NCBI GenBank assembly: GCA_021202245.1
Contig: JAJQDK010000081.1
Coordinates: forward strand, 1 to 34,860
DNA: 34,860 nt
Direction of reading: 5' to 3'
Source: Clostridiales bacterium
GTDB taxonomy: Bacteria > Bacillota > Clostridia > Oscillospirales > Acutalibacteraceae
The notes under the pieces are model-generated. The model was not told the DNA's origin. It was given only the letters and a program-made list of their open reading frames with translations, and did no database searches. Below, one piece after another: positions 33,687 through 34,860 of this stretch (position 1 is the stretch's first letter; every line of letters starts with the position of its first letter). The translations under genes and the position numbers were made by a program.

Positions 33687-33797
33687 CCTGTACCTCCTCG
33701 TGATTACGCTTTTAACAGCATTTATGATATTATTCTACCATAAATTTCACAATACTACAATAACCTAAGCAAAGTATTCTGTATGATATTTTTTCAG

Positions 33798-33829
33798 CAT
33801 AAAAGACCCCATGGAAATCCGTGGGGTCT
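33798..33829 (-). terminator. Terminator of the starch-binding-like dockerin gene
   Basis: An 8-bp stem AGACCCCA (33804-33811) / TGGGGTCT (33822-33829), followed by TTTATG on the minus strand. It lies about 50 bp after the stop. Confidence 0.78.
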
Positions 33830-33875
33830 GATTTTGATATAAAGCGTTCTGAGCCGTTAGGTGACCTAAATCAGC

Positions 33876-34860
33876 TTATGCAGCTATAACCTGACCTGTT
33901 AAACCGATATCGGTATAACCGCCGACAACTGCCTTCTGAATGCAGGTTGCATCCAATACGGAAACTCTGCCGTCGTTGTTTACGTCTGCAGCAGTTGTGT
34001 CATCAAGAGTTATAAACTTTACGGAAGCCTTCTGAACTGCTGTAACATCAGCTGCTGTAACAGCACCGTCGCCGTCAACATCGCCGTAGATGGGAGAAGC
34101 TTCTGTAGTAACCTCTTCAGTTGTAGGCTCTTCTGTTGTAACCTCTTCGGTTGTGGGCTCTTCGGTTGTTACTTCTTCAGTTGTAGGCTCTTCGGTAGCA
34201 TTGGGGTCTGTGGGCGGATTCTCGCACTGTAAGTATCTGCATACATCATCAAGTGTGGGAATTGTAACCTCTTCTGCTGCAAGTGCGTCTGCATAAAGTG
34301 TAGCGTAAGAAGTATAAACCTCGTAAGCGTTTGTTTCTAATGTTTCGTAAAGAGCTACGCAGCAATAATAGCCTTCGTTTTCAATGCGTGACTCAATGTT
34401 AGCGGACTTGCCGTTGATGAACTGAGCAATAGCATCGGAAGCGACCTGATGAGGCGGCCAGCAATCGCCCGTAATCTCGCCGAGACTTGAGATAATCATC
34501 TGAGGTCCGTAAAGAGATGCGTTAGCAGGATCCGACCAAACTGCACCGTAGCCCTTCTGTGATGAATCCTCGGGGTTCTCGTACATTTTGTCTGTTACTG
34601 TGAGTGTGTCGCCGTAGCAGGATTTGCCCATAGTAATGTTGTAGGTCTGAGCAGAAATTGTGCCTGTTCTGTTGGCAGCGCTGAAGATTACAGCGTAATC
34701 AGCCTCGTCTTCCATTGATTTGCCGTACTGAGCGTCAAAATCATAGTAATAAAGACCTAAATCAGTGTCATATTTGCATCTTTCTGCAGCTGTCTGCCAC
34801 GAGGTTTCCTCAAGTGTGTCGCCCGTGATAACCCAAATGTGGCAATAAACAGTAGTAGTG
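33876..34860 (-). CDS. Partial dockerin protein with CBM26-like starch-binding module
   Basis: The 3' part (about 327 codons) of an exported protein; its start lies beyond the right edge and the frame is open to base 34860. Visible order: a module with VYCHIWVITGD, GLYYYDFDAQ and YAVIFSAANR then QTYNITMGKSCYGDTLTVTD, which has the aromatic pattern and QT-x-N/D strand of CBM26-like starch-binding domains; a YGPQMIISSLGEITGDCWPP region; a Thr/Glu linker; and two dockerin loops (GDVDGDGAVTAADV, ADVNNDGRVSVLDATC). The dockerin end is nearly identical to that of the amidase. It would be held by a cohesin scaffold and bind alpha-glucan. CBM26 is a pattern-based call; a catalytic domain may lie upstream. 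Confidence 0.72.
   Translation of the reverse strand, partial: TTTVYCHIWVITGDTLEETSWQTAAERCKYDTDLGLYYYDFDAQYGKSMEDEADYAVIFSAANRTGTISAQTYNITMGKSCYGDTLTVTDKMYENPEDSSQKGYGAVWSDPANASLYGPQMIISSLGEITGDCWPPHQVASDAIAQFINGKSANIESRIENEGYYCCVALYETLETNAYEVYTSYATLYADALAAEEVTIPTLDDVCRYLQCENPPTDPNATEEPTTEEVTTEEPTTEEVTTEEPTTEEVTTEASPIYGDVDGDGAVTAADVTAVQKASVKFITLDDTTAADVNNDGRVSVLDATCIQKAVVGGYTDIGLTGQVIAA
34102..34191 (-). repeat. Three 30-bp tandem repeats encoding a Thr/Glu linker
   Basis: Three units of 30 bp (34102-34131, 34132-34161, 34162-34191) encode repeated EEPTTEEVTT. They form the flexible linker between the binding module and the dockerin. Unit number may vary between strains because whole units keep the frame. 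Confidence 0.85.

Noticed and set aside
34102..34191. CRISPR-like array
   Set aside because: The 30-bp units are contiguous without spacers and encode a Thr/Glu linker in frame.

Overview
The window looks like a chromosomal piece of a gut-type, low-to-mid GC, anaerobic clostridium of the Ruminococcus/Oscillospiraceae kind. The evidence is a sporulation sigma-K gene, two secreted proteins ending in near-identical type I dockerins (one with a starch-binding-like module), iron-containing alcohol dehydrogenase, RecD2, CsoR-controlled copper export, and AAGGAGG-type ribosome binding sites throughout. Species assignment is inference. No rRNA, tRNA, CRISPR array, insertion sequence or phage gene was seen.

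Layout. 1-3.5 kb (+): a gamma-glutamyl cluster made of a proteobacterial-type glutamate-cysteine ligase, an overlapping class II glutamine amidotransferase-like hydrolase, and a second ligase-like protein of the GCS2 family. 3.8-6.8 kb (-): copper operon csoR-copA with a CopZ-like domain, behind a promoter that carries two inverted CsoR-type operators; copA has an in-frame TAG. 6.9-9.7 kb (-): cytosolic GH13 amylase and Fe-alcohol dehydrogenase with a Rex-like site on its -10 box. 9.7-14.2 kb: a LysR regulator divergent from fabF, an acyl-CoA ligase (frameshifted) and a hotdog thioesterase; a perfect 11-bp inverted repeat sits just upstream of the fabF -35 box. 14.3-16.8 kb: sigK (its pro-sequence is out of frame), a TtcA-like PP-loop enzyme, and an acyl-ACP thioesterase on the opposite strand. 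17.3-22.7 kb (-): an export block of amidase-dockerin, two acidic trigger-factor-like lipoproteins and a C39-like peptidase. 23-24.7 kb (-): a small metal-binding protein, a small membrane protein and a CofE-like gamma-glutamyl ligase. 24.8-28.9 kb (+): recD2, comF (frameshifted) and an MreB-like gene. 29-34.9 kb (-): alkaline phosphatase lipoprotein, a Big_2/YARHG surface protein, a cyclase-family pseudogene with a HAD phosphatase and queH, and a starch-binding-like dockerin protein running off the right end.

Two patterns cut across the window. First, ten reading-frame lesions affect nine genes: seven frameshifts and three in-frame stops. Five of the seven frameshifts lie in A/T runs of 6-7 bases close to the start codon, including all three exported proteins that begin ATG followed by such a run. 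Many A runs of 6-9 bases deep inside other genes are in frame. This is either homopolymer error in the assembly or phase-variable starts, and only read-level data can decide. Second, intergenic DNA holds two repeat families: a roughly 34-bp element in three copies, and a shuffled mosaic of small perfect palindromes near 17 kb and 30.4 kb.
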